39,437 nt of DNA from Desulfobulbaceae bacterium (GTDB taxonomy: Bacteria > Desulfobacterota > Desulfobulbia > Desulfobulbales > Desulfobulbaceae): contig WFUT01000136.1 of NCBI GenBank assembly GCA_015484845.1, forward strand, positions 1 through 39,437. Reading direction: 5' to 3'. How positions within the stretch are numbered: the first letter of the stretch is position 1; every line of letters begins with the position of its first letter. Below, piece after piece: positions 16,645-23,912 of the stretch. Made by a program: the position numbers and the translations under genes. The notes beneath the pieces are model-generated. The model had not been told where the DNA came from. It saw only the letters and a program-made list of their open reading frames with translations, and did no database searches.

Positions 16645-17592
16645 ATGAAAAAGACAGCAATCCTCTTCCCCGGCCAGGGGTCACAGTATATCGGCATGGG
16701 CAAGGAGTTTTTCGAAAGCGATGCCCATGCCCGCGGCCTGCTGGAGATGGCAGAGGAAAAGAGCGGCGTTCCCCTGGAAAGGCTCTGCCAGCAGGGGCCC
16801 ATGGAGGAGCTGACCCGGGTCCTGAACCTGCAGCCGGCCCTGACCGTGGTCAACCTGGTCTGCTGGCAGCAGCTCCGCACAATGCTGCCTGACCTGGAAC
16901 CGGCCTGGTTGGCCGGCCACAGCCTGGGCGAGTACAGCGCCCTCCATGGTGCCGGTGTCCTGGCCGCGGACGACACCATGGCCCTGGTCACCCGCCGCGG
17001 CGAGCTCATGGAGCGCGAGGGCGCGGCCCATCCCGGCGGCATGGTGGCGGTGCTCGGCCTGACCATCGACGAACTGGAGGGACTGCTGGCCGGTTTCACC
17101 GGGCCCGGCGTCTGCGTGGTGGCCAACCACAACTCGGAAAAACAGGTGGTCCTTTCCGGCGACCGGCAGGGACTCGAGACCGTGGCCGACCTGTGCCGGG
17201 AACAGGGCGCCAAGGTGATCCCGCTCAAGGTCAGCGTCGCCAACCACAGTCCGCTGGTGGCCGGTGCCGTGGAGGACTTTGCCGCCTTCATGGAGGGCAT
17301 CCGCTTTCATCCGCCCCGCAGTCCGGTCCTTTTCAACGTCACCGCCGGGGACGAGGACGATCCGGCCGTGATCCGTTCCATCATGGCCCGCCAGATCGCC
17401 TCCCGCGTACGCTGGTTCGAGATCATCAACCGGATGCTGGCCGACGGGGTCGAGGTCTTTGTCGAGCTCGGACCGGGCAAGGTGCTGACCGGCCTGATGC
17501 GAAAGATCGTACCGCGCGGTGCCGCTGTTACCTGCCTGCAGGCCGATACGCCCCGGGCCCTGGAAAAGGTGGCGGCCGCCATTGCCTCCTGA
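16645..17592 (+). CDS. fabD: Malonyl-CoA:ACP transacylase
   Basis: Loads malonyl groups onto acyl carrier protein for fatty acid synthesis. It has 315 residues, the normal length. It begins with FPGQGSQYIGMG and carries the nucleophile Ser93 in GHSLGEYSAL; the catalytic-His region is KVSVANHSPLVAGA, and VFVELGPGKVLTGLM lies near the end. It starts six bases after lspA with only a weak ribosome site in an A-rich stretch, so translation may depend on lspA. Other fab genes are absent from the window, which is unusual because fabD commonly sits beside fabH, fabG and acpP. Confidence 0.96.
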   Translation: MKKTAILFPGQGSQYIGMGKEFFESDAHARGLLEMAEEKSGVPLERLCQQGPMEELTRVLNLQPALTVVNLVCWQQLRTMLPDLEPAWLAGHSLGEYSALHGAGVLAADDTMALVTRRGELMEREGAAHPGGMVAVLGLTIDELEGLLAGFTGPGVCVVANHNSEKQVVLSGDRQGLETVADLCREQGAKVIPLKVSVANHSPLVAGAVEDFAAFMEGIRFHPPRSPVLFNVTAGDEDDPAVIRSIMARQIASRVRWFEIINRMLADGVEVFVELGPGKVLTGLMRKIVPRGAAVTCLQADTPRALEKVAAAIAS

Positions 17593-17679
17593 CCGTTTGT
17601 TCAGACCTCGTAACACACCAATAATATGGTTTATTTTTGGACAATCTACTTCTCGTTATTCCTTACCCATAATCCTCCA

Positions 17680-17696
17680 TGCCCGCAGAGCGGGCA
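17680..17696. repeat. AGA-loop hairpin 1
   Basis: TGCCCGC-AGA-GCGGGCA, a perfect 7-base stem. It shares the CCGC-AGA-GCGG core with the next hairpin. Confidence 0.75.
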
Positions 17697-17704
17697 CAAC
17701 CAAC

Positions 17705-17727
17705 GTGACACCGCAGAGCGGTGTCAC
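17705..17727. repeat. AGA-loop hairpin 2
   Basis: GTGACACCGC and GCGGTGTCAC form a perfect 10-base stem around an AGA loop. The 3' arm is also the beginning of the first unit of the tandem repeat. Confidence 0.8.
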
Positions 17728-17830
17728 GAGGTTGAAAATGAGCGGTGTCATGGGGTTGAAAATGGGTGGTGTCATGGGGTTGAAAATGGGTGGTGTCACG
17801 AGGTTGAAAATGGGCGGTGTCACGGGGTCG
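17719..17830. repeat. 24-bp tandem repeat, four full units plus a partial one
   Basis: Units start at 17719, 17743, 17767 and 17791, with a partial unit at 17815. Each reads (C/T)GGTGTCA followed by a G-rich step and GTTGAAAATG(A/G)G, and copies differ by only a few bases. The units abut with no spacers, so it is not a CRISPR array. Confidence 0.9.
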
Positions 17831-17943
17831 AGGTACGCCCGGAGTTTAGGGGAGGACCTGGAGGGTGGTTGCTCTTGTTGCACCGCCCTGCTGTGCAACA
17901 CCTCACCAGGCGCTCTGCGCCATTTACGTAATGCTCCTGTTGT

Positions 17944-17973
17944 CAGTTTTCAGTAGTCAGTACCTGAAAACTG
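17944..17973. repeat. 10-base inverted repeat
   Basis: CAGTTTTCAG (17944-17953) and CTGAAAACTG (17964-17973) are perfect complements with a 10-base spacer containing TAGTCAGTAC. A further half-copy (CTGGAAACT) follows near 17986. Confidence 0.7.
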
Positions 17974-18114
17974 CCAACTCGATACCTGGAAACTCAGACC
18001 GCCTTGTGTCCAACTACCATGTAATATTTTGATATGTCTCCATGTTACAAATAGTTTGTCATACTATTTAACGATGTCTGTGGTACCCGGGAAACGGCAA
18101 GTTCCGCTTCCTCC

Positions 18115-18143
18115 TTGACATGGAGGGGGAGGTAGTGTAAAAA
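18115..18143 (+). promoter_or_regulatory. Putative ffh promoter
   Basis: TTGACA (18115-18120), a 17-base spacer, then TAAAAA (18138-18143). The -35 box is perfect, the -10 only fair. It lies about 200 bases before ffh. Confidence 0.45.
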
Positions 18144-18346
18144 TTTAGGATTTTGGTTGCGGATCTGTCCCGGGCTGGAGCAGGACAGCCGGTGGCGTGG
18201 TGCGCTGCCCGCGTGGCAGCGGCCGGTCGCCGGCGCCGCCGTTGCGGGGACAGAAAGAACCAATCCTGCACTTCGAAGATGAAGAAAAAAATTACAGGCA
18301 GGAAACCGGGGCGCATCGCGACTCCTGGTCCACGGGTGAATTTGCT

Positions 18347-19696
18347 ATGTTCGAAAATCTCACAGACCGCCTGGAAGGCGTATTCAAGAAGCTCCGTGGC
18401 CATGGCAAGCTGACCGAGGAGAATATCCAGGAGGCCATGCGCGAGGTACGCACCGCGCTCCTGGAGGCCGATGTCAACTACCAGGTCGTGAGGGAGTTTG
18501 TCGCCGCGGTGACCGAGAAGGCCGTGGGCCGGGAGGTGCTGGCCAGCCTCTCGCCGGGCCAGCAGGTGATCAAGGTTGTTCACGATGAACTGGTCACCCT
18601 GCTCGGCAGCGAGACCGCCGGGCTGCGCCTGGACGGCCGCCAGCCGGTGACCATCATGCTGGCCGGCCTCCAGGGCTCGGGCAAGACCACCACCGCCGCC
18701 AAGCTGGCCCGCCAGCTCAAGGCCAAGGGCCGCAGGCCCCTGCTGGTGCCGGCCGATGTCTACCGGCCGGCGGCCATCGAACAGCTCCATGTCCTGGGTG
18801 AACAGGTCGAGGTGCCGGTCTTTCCCTCCTCCACCGAGCAGAACCCGGTGGACATCGCCCGCCGCGCCGTGGCCGAGGCCGAGGCAAAGCAGTACGATAC
18901 CGTGATCATCGACACCGCCGGTCGCCTGCACGTGGACGAGGCCCTGATGACCGAGCTCCGCGAGATCAGCAGGGCCGTGCCCCTGACCGAGGTCCTGTTC
19001 GTGGCCGATGCCATGACCGGCCAGGACGCGGTGACCGTTGCCGCCAGGTTCAACGAGGACCTGGAGATCACCGGTGTTGTCCTGACCAAGATGGAGGGTG
19101 ACGCCCGCGGTGGCGCCGCGCTCTCGGTCAAGAAGGTGACCGGCAAGCCCATCAAGTTTGTCGGTGTCGGCGAGTCCCTGGACGCCATCGAGGTCTTCCA
19201 TCCCGACCGGGCCGCGTCCCGCATCCTGGGCATGGGCGACGTCCTGTCGCTCATCGAGAAGGCCGAGGCGGTCGTTGACCAGAAAAAGGCCCGTAAGCTG
19301 GCGCGCAAGATCCAGAAGAACGCCTTTACCCTGGAAGACTTCCTGGAGCAGATCCAGCAGATCAAGAAGATGGGCAACCTGGAACAGCTCATGGACATGA
19401 TCCCCGGGGTCAACAAGCTCAAGCAGCTCAAGGATGCGCCCAAGCCGGATGAAAAGGAACTGATCAAGACCGAGGCCATCATCCGGTCCATGACCAGGAA
19501 GGAGCGGCTGAACCACCGGATCATCAATGCCAGCCGCAGGCAGCGCATCGCCAGGGGTTCCGGTACCAGTGTCGCCGAGGTGAACCGGGTCCTGAAGAGC
19601 TATACCATGATGTTGAAGATGATGAAGAAGTTCAAGGGCAAATCGGTCATGCGCGGCGGCAGGCGCCGGAAGCTGCCCAAGGGACTCGCCCGTTAG
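18347..19696 (+). CDS. ffh: Signal recognition particle protein Ffh
   Basis: GTPase that binds signal sequences and 4.5S RNA and delivers ribosomes to the membrane through FtsY. It has 449 residues. The N domain is at 1-95. The G domain has GLQGSGKTT (107-115), DVYRPAA, DTAGRL (189-194) and TKMEGDARGGAAL. The methionine-rich M domain has SRRQRIARGSGTSVAEVNRVL, the RNA-binding helix-turn-helix. The C-terminus is basic (GGRRRKLPKG). The ATG at 18347 follows GGGTGA. It leads the operon into rpsP after an 87-base spacer. Confidence 0.98.
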   Translation: MFENLTDRLEGVFKKLRGHGKLTEENIQEAMREVRTALLEADVNYQVVREFVAAVTEKAVGREVLASLSPGQQVIKVVHDELVTLLGSETAGLRLDGRQPVTIMLAGLQGSGKTTTAAKLARQLKAKGRRPLLVPADVYRPAAIEQLHVLGEQVEVPVFPSSTEQNPVDIARRAVAEAEAKQYDTVIIDTAGRLHVDEALMTELREISRAVPLTEVLFVADAMTGQDAVTVAARFNEDLEITGVVLTKMEGDARGGAALSVKKVTGKPIKFVGVGESLDAIEVFHPDRAASRILGMGDVLSLIEKAEAVVDQKKARKLARKIQKNAFTLEDFLEQIQQIKKMGNLEQLMDMIPGVNKLKQLKDAPKPDEKELIKTEAIIRSMTRKERLNHRIINASRRQRIARGSGTSVAEVNRVLKSYTMMLKMMKKFKGKSVMRGGRRRKLPKGLAR

Positions 19697-19783
19697 CGCC
19701 GGTTCCCAGCCAGGACCGGCCCGCCGGATTGTCGGCACCCCATGCAAGAACGCACGAAATATCCACTGGAGGATAGTTGAAAG

Positions 19784-20041
19784 ATGGCAGTACGTATCCG
19801 TTTGACCCGCAAAGGCCGCAAGAAACATCCCTTCTACCGTATTGTCGTGGCCGACAGCCAGGCCCCGCGTGATGGCAAGTTTCTCGATATCGTGGGAACC
19901 TACGACCCCATGCAGGATCCGGCCGAGGTGAAGATCGACCATGACAAGCTGCAGACGTGGATGAGCCGGGGCGCCAAGCCCACCACCACGGTGCAGAGCC
20001 TTATCAAGCGGCATGGGTCCCTGCAGGCCGAGTCTGCCTAG
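19784..20041 (+). CDS. rpsP: Ribosomal protein bS16
   Basis: 85-residue small-subunit protein with the diagnostic N-terminus AVRIRLTRKGRKKHPFYRIVVADS and the block GTYDPM. It is followed immediately by khpA (TAGATG, no gap), and heads the classical rpsP-rimM-trmD-rplS set. Confidence 0.98.
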   Translation: MAVRIRLTRKGRKKHPFYRIVVADSQAPRDGKFLDIVGTYDPMQDPAEVKIDHDKLQTWMSRGAKPTTTVQSLIKRHGSLQAESA

Positions 20042-20272
20042 ATGAAGGAGCTGATAGCCTTCATTGCCGCCCGGCTGGTGGATCATCCCGACGCCGTGGA
20101 CACGAGCCTGCACGAGGAAGAGGAGTGCATCACCGTGGAGCTGCGCGTGGCCAAGGACGATCTCGGCAAGGTGATCGGCAAACAGGGACGGACGGCCCGG
20201 GCCATGCGGACCGTGCTCGCCGCAGCGGCCGCCAGGGAGGAGAAGCGTTCGCGCCTTGAAATCGTCGAGTAG
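20042..20272 (+). CDS. khpA: KH-domain RNA-binding protein KhpA
   Basis: 76-residue single KH domain. The nucleic-acid-binding GxxG loop is GKQG (46-49) inside LGKVIGKQGRTARAMRTVL. The family binds structured RNA, often with KhpB/Jag, and commonly sits between rpsP and rimM as here. Its ATG directly follows the rpsP stop, so translation probably relies on reinitiation. Confidence 0.95.
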   Translation: MKELIAFIAARLVDHPDAVDTSLHEEEECITVELRVAKDDLGKVIGKQGRTARAMRTVLAAAAAREEKRSRLEIVE

Positions 20273-20274
20273 GC

Positions 20275-20790
20275 ATGGATGATTTCGTTCTCCTTGGCAA
20301 GGTGACACGGGCGCACGGCATCAGGGGCGAGATCAAGGTCTACCCCTATTCCGGCGATCCCGGTAATTTCAAAAAGTACAGGACGCTCTATCTCTCCTCC
20401 GGGGCCGACACGGCCAGGCGGGCCTTTGTCTGCCAGGGGGCCAGGATCCAGGGGAACCAGGTCCTGCTCCGGCTGGAGGGGTGTGGCGACCGCGACCAGG
20501 CCCAGCGCCTGGTCGGCAGGGAGGTCTGGCTGCGGCGCGAGGATCTGCCGGAGCTGGACGAGGACGAGTTCTACCTGCACGAGCTCGAGGGCAGGCTGGT
20601 GGTGACCAACCAGGGAGACGAGGTCGGCCGGGTGACCGGCATCCTGGCCACGGGCGCCCATGATATCCTGGTGGTGCGGGACGGAACCCGCGAACATCTT
20701 GTTCCCCTGGTTGCCGAGTTCCTGGTCCGGATCGAAGACGACAGGGTGGTGCTGGACCTGCCGCCGGGTCTGCTCGAGATAAACGACTGA
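20275..20790 (+). CDS. rimM: 16S rRNA maturation factor RimM
   Basis: 171 residues. The N-terminal domain starts with LLGKVTRAHGIRGEIKVYPYS, the family signature. The C-terminal PRC-barrel holds FYLHELEGRLVVTNQGDEVGRVTGIL and ends with VVLDLPPGLLEIND. It helps the 30S head mature through S19. It lies two bases after khpA. Confidence 0.97.
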   Translation: MDDFVLLGKVTRAHGIRGEIKVYPYSGDPGNFKKYRTLYLSSGADTARRAFVCQGARIQGNQVLLRLEGCGDRDQAQRLVGREVWLRREDLPELDEDEFYLHELEGRLVVTNQGDEVGRVTGILATGAHDILVVRDGTREHLVPLVAEFLVRIEDDRVVLDLPPGLLEIND

Positions 20791-20816
20791 GGCGGATACC
20801 GGCAGAGCACAGGTCC

Positions 20817-21578
20817 ATGCGCTTTGATGTCCTGACCATCTTTCCCGACCTGTTCACCTCGGTGCTGCAGGAGGGCATCCTGCGGCGCGCCCTGGCACGG
20901 GAACTGATCTCGGTCCGGCTGCATGACATCCGCGATTACGCCACCGACCGGCACCGCATGACCGACGACCGTCCCTTTGGCGGCGGCGAGGGCATGGTCA
21001 TGAAGCCCGAACCGCTGGCTGCCTGCCTGCGGGCGGCCCTGGGCGGGGAAGCGGTGGGGCGGGTGATCCTGCTTTCGCCCCGTGGCCGGCCCTACAGCCA
21101 GCAGGTGGCCCGCGAGTATGCCGGGCTGTCCCGCCTGGTCCTGGTCTGTGGCCGCTACGAGGGCGTGGACGAGCGGTTCCGGCGCCACTACGTGGACGAG
21201 GAGCTCTCCATCGGCGACTATATCCTCACCGGTGGCGAGCTGGGGGCCATGGTGGTCATCGACTCCGTGACCCGGCTGCTGCCCGGGGTGCTGGGTTGCC
21301 GGGACTCGGCCGCCAATGACACCTTCAGCCGCGGCCTGCTCAAGCACGGACAGTATACCCGGCCGCGTGTCTTCGAGGGCAGCGGGGTGCCGGAGGTCCT
21401 GCTCTCCGGTGACCATGCCGCCATCCAGCGCTACCGGTTCCTGGAATCGGTGCGGGAGACCCTGCAGCGGCGGCCGTCCCTGCTGGCCACGGTGCAGTTC
21501 ACGGCCGAGGAGAAGAAACTGCTTGCCAGGGAAGGACTGCTGGAGCAGGTCCAGGTGGCGGCGGCACCGGAGAAATGA
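20817..21578 (+). CDS. trmD: tRNA (guanine-37-N1)-methyltransferase
   Basis: SPOUT-class enzyme of 253 residues that methylates G37 to prevent frameshifting. It begins MRFDVLTIFPDLFTSVL and carries DDRPFGGGEGMVMKPEP, the knot segment LVCGRYEGVDERFR and SIGDYILTGGELGAMVVIDSVTRLLPGVLG. The stop overlaps the next start in an ATGA junction. Confidence 0.98.
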   Translation: MRFDVLTIFPDLFTSVLQEGILRRALARELISVRLHDIRDYATDRHRMTDDRPFGGGEGMVMKPEPLAACLRAALGGEAVGRVILLSPRGRPYSQQVAREYAGLSRLVLVCGRYEGVDERFRRHYVDEELSIGDYILTGGELGAMVVIDSVTRLLPGVLGCRDSAANDTFSRGLLKHGQYTRPRVFEGSGVPEVLLSGDHAAIQRYRFLESVRETLQRRPSLLATVQFTAEEKKLLAREGLLEQVQVAAAPEK

Positions 21579-22147
21579 GGGAAGCAAGACTCGATGTGGC
21601 CCTGGTCCACTACCCGGTGGTCAACCGCAGGGGCGAGACCATCGGCTCGGCGATCACCAACCTGGACCTGCACGATATCGCCAGGGCAGGGCGGACCTAC
21701 GGCGTGGGCACCTACTGGGTGGTGACGCCCTTTGCCGAGCAGCGGGATCTTGCCGCGCGGATCATCGGCCACTGGACAGAGGGGTATGGCGCCAGGGCCA
21801 ACCCGGACCGCGGCAGCGCCCTGGCCATTATCCGGATCTGCAGCGCCCTGGACGAGGCCATTGCCGGCATGAGCGCCGACTGCGGCCGGCGGCCGCTGGT
21901 GGTGGCGACCTCGGCCCGGTGCAAAGGCGAGCGGCTGGATTTCCGGGACCTGCGGCAGCGGCTGGCCGGGGGGTGGCCGGTACTGCTCCTCTTCGGCACC
22001 GCCTGGGGCCTGGCCCCGGAGCTGCTCGAACGGGTGGACGCGACCCTGCCGGCCATCAGCGGTCCGGGTGGGTACAACCATCTCTCGGTCCGCTCCGCAG
22101 CGGCCATTGTCCTGGACCGGCTTCTGGCCGGCCCGGACAGGGTGTGA
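21575..22147 (+). CDS. RNA methyltransferase, SAM_MT_RNA / COG4752 family
   Basis: 190 residues, a SPOUT-like protein. The N-terminus VALVHYPVVNRRGETIGSAITNLDLHDIARAGRTYGVGTYWVVTP is the family signature, and LLFGTAWGLAPELLE with GGYNHLSVRSAAAIVLDRLL forms the C-terminal knot. It lies between trmD and rplS as in other deltaproteobacteria. The RNA target is not known to me. Start overlaps trmD by four bases. Confidence 0.9.
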   Translation: MREARLDVALVHYPVVNRRGETIGSAITNLDLHDIARAGRTYGVGTYWVVTPFAEQRDLAARIIGHWTEGYGARANPDRGSALAIIRICSALDEAIAGMSADCGRRPLVVATSARCKGERLDFRDLRQRLAGGWPVLLLFGTAWGLAPELLERVDATLPAISGPGGYNHLSVRSAAAIVLDRLLAGPDRV

Positions 22148-22370
22148 AGAGGAGGTTGCCGGCCCATGCGCCAGGGGCAGGAAAGGGTCCGGGAAGGTCC
22201 CTGCCCGCGCAACAACAGGGGCGGCGGTATTTTGGGTTGCGGCCGGAACTCCCGGCCAGGTCATGCAAGCATATTGACAACAAACGGCATATGCCGATCC
22301 GGATGGAGTGGAGGCATCCATCGGGTAGCGGAACAAGCGTGTCTTTTCCGTACCCGTGAATTGAGAGACA

Positions 22371-22724
22371 ATGGCTATGAATATTATCGACAGGATTGAC
22401 CAGGAGCAGATGCGCTTTGACCATCCCGACTTTCGTGCCGGCGACACGGTCAAGGTCCATGTCCGCATCATCGAGGGCAACAAGGAGCGTGTCCAGATCT
22501 TCCAGGGCGTTGTGCTCAAGCGCAAGCGCGGCAAGATGAATGCCTCGTTTACGGTGCGCAAGATCTCGCACGGGGTCGGCGTGGAGAAGACCTTTGCCCT
22601 GCATTCGCCCCGGATCGAGAAGATCGAGGTGGTTTCCCTGGGCCGGGTTCGCCGTTCCAGGCTCTACTACCTGCGCGAACGCCGTGGCAAGGCCGCCCGT
22701 ATCCGGGAGCGGCGCGTGCGCTGA
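22371..22724 (+). CDS. rplS: Ribosomal protein bL19
   Basis: 117 residues. Diagnostic blocks are [60 protein letters not shown] and [19 protein letters not shown]. The ATG at 22371 and another at 22377 are both possible. A 223-base spacer precedes it, with TTGACA (22274-22279) and a perfect CGGCATATGCCG palindrome (22285-22296), so rplS may have an extra promoter or a structured leader. Confidence 0.97.
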   Translation: MAMNIIDRIDQEQMRFDHPDFRAGDTVKVHVRIIEGNKERVQIFQGVVLKRKRGKMNASFTVRKISHGVGVEKTFALHSPRIEKIEVVSLGRVRRSRLYYLRERRGKAARIRERRVR

Positions 22725-22749
22725 GGCCGCAGGCTTCCCTTGGCACTGC

Positions 22750-22799
22750 AGAGGCACATGGTTCTCCGATGAACAGGGACCCGTGTGCCTCTTTTTCTT
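22750..22799 (+). terminator. Strong intrinsic terminator of rplS, overlapping the rnhB start
   Basis: A 12-base stem (22750-22761 with 22781-22792, one G-U pair) closes a 19-base loop and is followed by a T-rich tract to 22799. The only canonical rnhB start codon (22769) lies inside the loop. Confidence 0.85.
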
Positions 22800-23473
22800 T
22801 TGTCACCGCCGCTGGCCGGCGGGATGACACCTTCCTCTATGAAAAGGATCTCGCCCGGCAGGGATTTTGCCATATCGCCGGCCTGGACGAGGCCGGCCGT
22901 GGTCCGCTCGCCGGCCCGGTGGTGGCCGCCTGCGTGATCCTGCCCCTGGAGTGCGACTACCGCCGCTTCCGCGATTCCAAGCAGCTCAGCGCCCGCCAGC
23001 GCCAGGAACTCCATGGCTATCTTTGTTCCTGCGGCGCCCGGATCGGGGTCTCGGTGGTGGATGCCGCCGAGATCGACCGGCTCAACATCCTCCAGGCCTC
23101 CCTGCAGGCCATGAAGCGCGCGGCCGAGACCTGCCTGGATGGCGGCCTGCCGGACTTTCTCCTGGTGGATGGCAAGTTCACCGTGCCCATGGCCCTGCCG
23201 CAGCTGGCCCTGGTCAAGGGTGAATCCAGGAGCGCCTCCATTGCCGCGGCCTCCATTGTTGCCAAGGAGACCAGGGACCGGCTGATGGAGGAGTACCATT
23301 CCCGGTTCCCTGTCTACAACTTCCTGCGCAACAAGGGCTATCCCACCCGGGAGCACCGGCAGGCCCTGGCCGAGCACGGGCCCTGCCCGATCCACCGCCG
23401 GACCTTCAAGGGAGTGCGCGAGTTCTTTGGCCATGACCGCCCCGTGCCGCCGCAGCAGCAGGGGTTGTGGTGA
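22769..23473 (+). CDS. rnhB: Ribonuclease HII
   Basis: Removes RNA from RNA-DNA hybrids, including single ribonucleotides. It has 234 residues. The active site begins with AGLDEAGRGPLAGPVVAA (Asp40, Glu41) and continues with LLVDGKF (Asp134) and SASIAAASIVAKETRD. The first ~35 residues are not conserved. ATG at 22769 is the only ATG, GTG or TTG in frame between the rplS stop and the first motif, yet it sits in the rplS terminator loop without a ribosome site. Transcription into the gene therefore requires reading through that terminator or a promoter not seen. Followed seven bases later by yraN. Confidence 0.95.
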   Translation: MNRDPCASFSFVTAAGRRDDTFLYEKDLARQGFCHIAGLDEAGRGPLAGPVVAACVILPLECDYRRFRDSKQLSARQRQELHGYLCSCGARIGVSVVDAAEIDRLNILQASLQAMKRAAETCLDGGLPDFLLVDGKFTVPMALPQLALVKGESRSASIAAASIVAKETRDRLMEEYHSRFPVYNFLRNKGYPTREHRQALAEHGPCPIHRRTFKGVREFFGHDRPVPPQQQGLW

Positions 23474-23480
23474 GGACCAG

Positions 23481-23861
23481 ATGGCCGGCGAAAAGAAGAA
23501 CACCATGCCGCTCGGGCGCAGGGGCGAGGAACTGGCGGCGCGCCATCTCGCGCAGCAGGGGTACCGCATCCTGGCCCGCAACTACCGGCGCCGTTTTGGC
23601 GAGATCGATATCATTGCCCGCCATCGCGGCCAGCTGGTCTTCATAGAGGTCAAGACCAGGCTGTCGACCCGGTACGGCAGCCCGTTTGCGGCCGTGGACC
23701 GGCGCAAGCAGCACCAGCTTGTCCGGGTGGCCACCGACTACATCGCCCGCCACCACCTGGAGGACGAGGTGGCCCGTTTCGACGTGGTCGCCGTGACCAG
23801 GGACCGCGATGGCCGCACCCGCGTGGACGTCCTGGAGGACGCCTTTCATCCCGATTACTGA
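23481..23861 (+). CDS. yraN: YraN/UPF0102 nuclease-fold protein
   Basis: 126 residues. The signature is GRRGEELAARHLAQQGYRILARNYRRRFGEIDIIARHRGQLVFIEVKTR. It contains the GEIDII and FIEVKTR elements of a PD-(D/E)XK nuclease core (Asp, Glu-x-Lys). Function is not firmly established. The ATG at 23481 follows GAGGA with ideal spacing. It neighbours rnhB in many bacteria. Confidence 0.94.
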   Translation: MAGEKKNTMPLGRRGEELAARHLAQQGYRILARNYRRRFGEIDIIARHRGQLVFIEVKTRLSTRYGSPFAAVDRRKQHQLVRVATDYIARHHLEDEVARFDVVAVTRDRDGRTRVDVLEDAFHPDY

Positions 23862-23912
23862 GCTGCCGTGAAACCTCAATCCAGCAACTGGCACCATTGT
23901 GCAACCCGTTCC

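Larger units (their letters stand above)
17593..18346. other. 754-base non-coding, repeat-bearing, AT-richer region between fabD and ffh
   Basis: No credible gene. It holds two AGA-loop hairpins, a 24-bp tandem repeat, a 10-base inverted repeat and a candidate ffh promoter. Base composition differs from the flanking genes, especially before 18100. Open frames cross the tandem repeat on both strands only because the unit is a multiple of three without stops. Confidence 0.75.

Noticed and set aside
17719-17830. Direct repeats resembling a CRISPR array
   Set aside because: Units of 24 bases abut with no spacers and no cas genes are near; it is a plain tandem repeat.
17656-17901. Open frames across the tandem repeat on both strands (8-residue periodic peptides)
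   Set aside because: They exist only because the repeat unit is 24 bases without stops; no ribosome site or family support.
18068-20308. 746-codon open frame antisense to ffh and rpsP
   Set aside because: Composition is typical of an antisense GC artefact and the plus-strand genes are certain.
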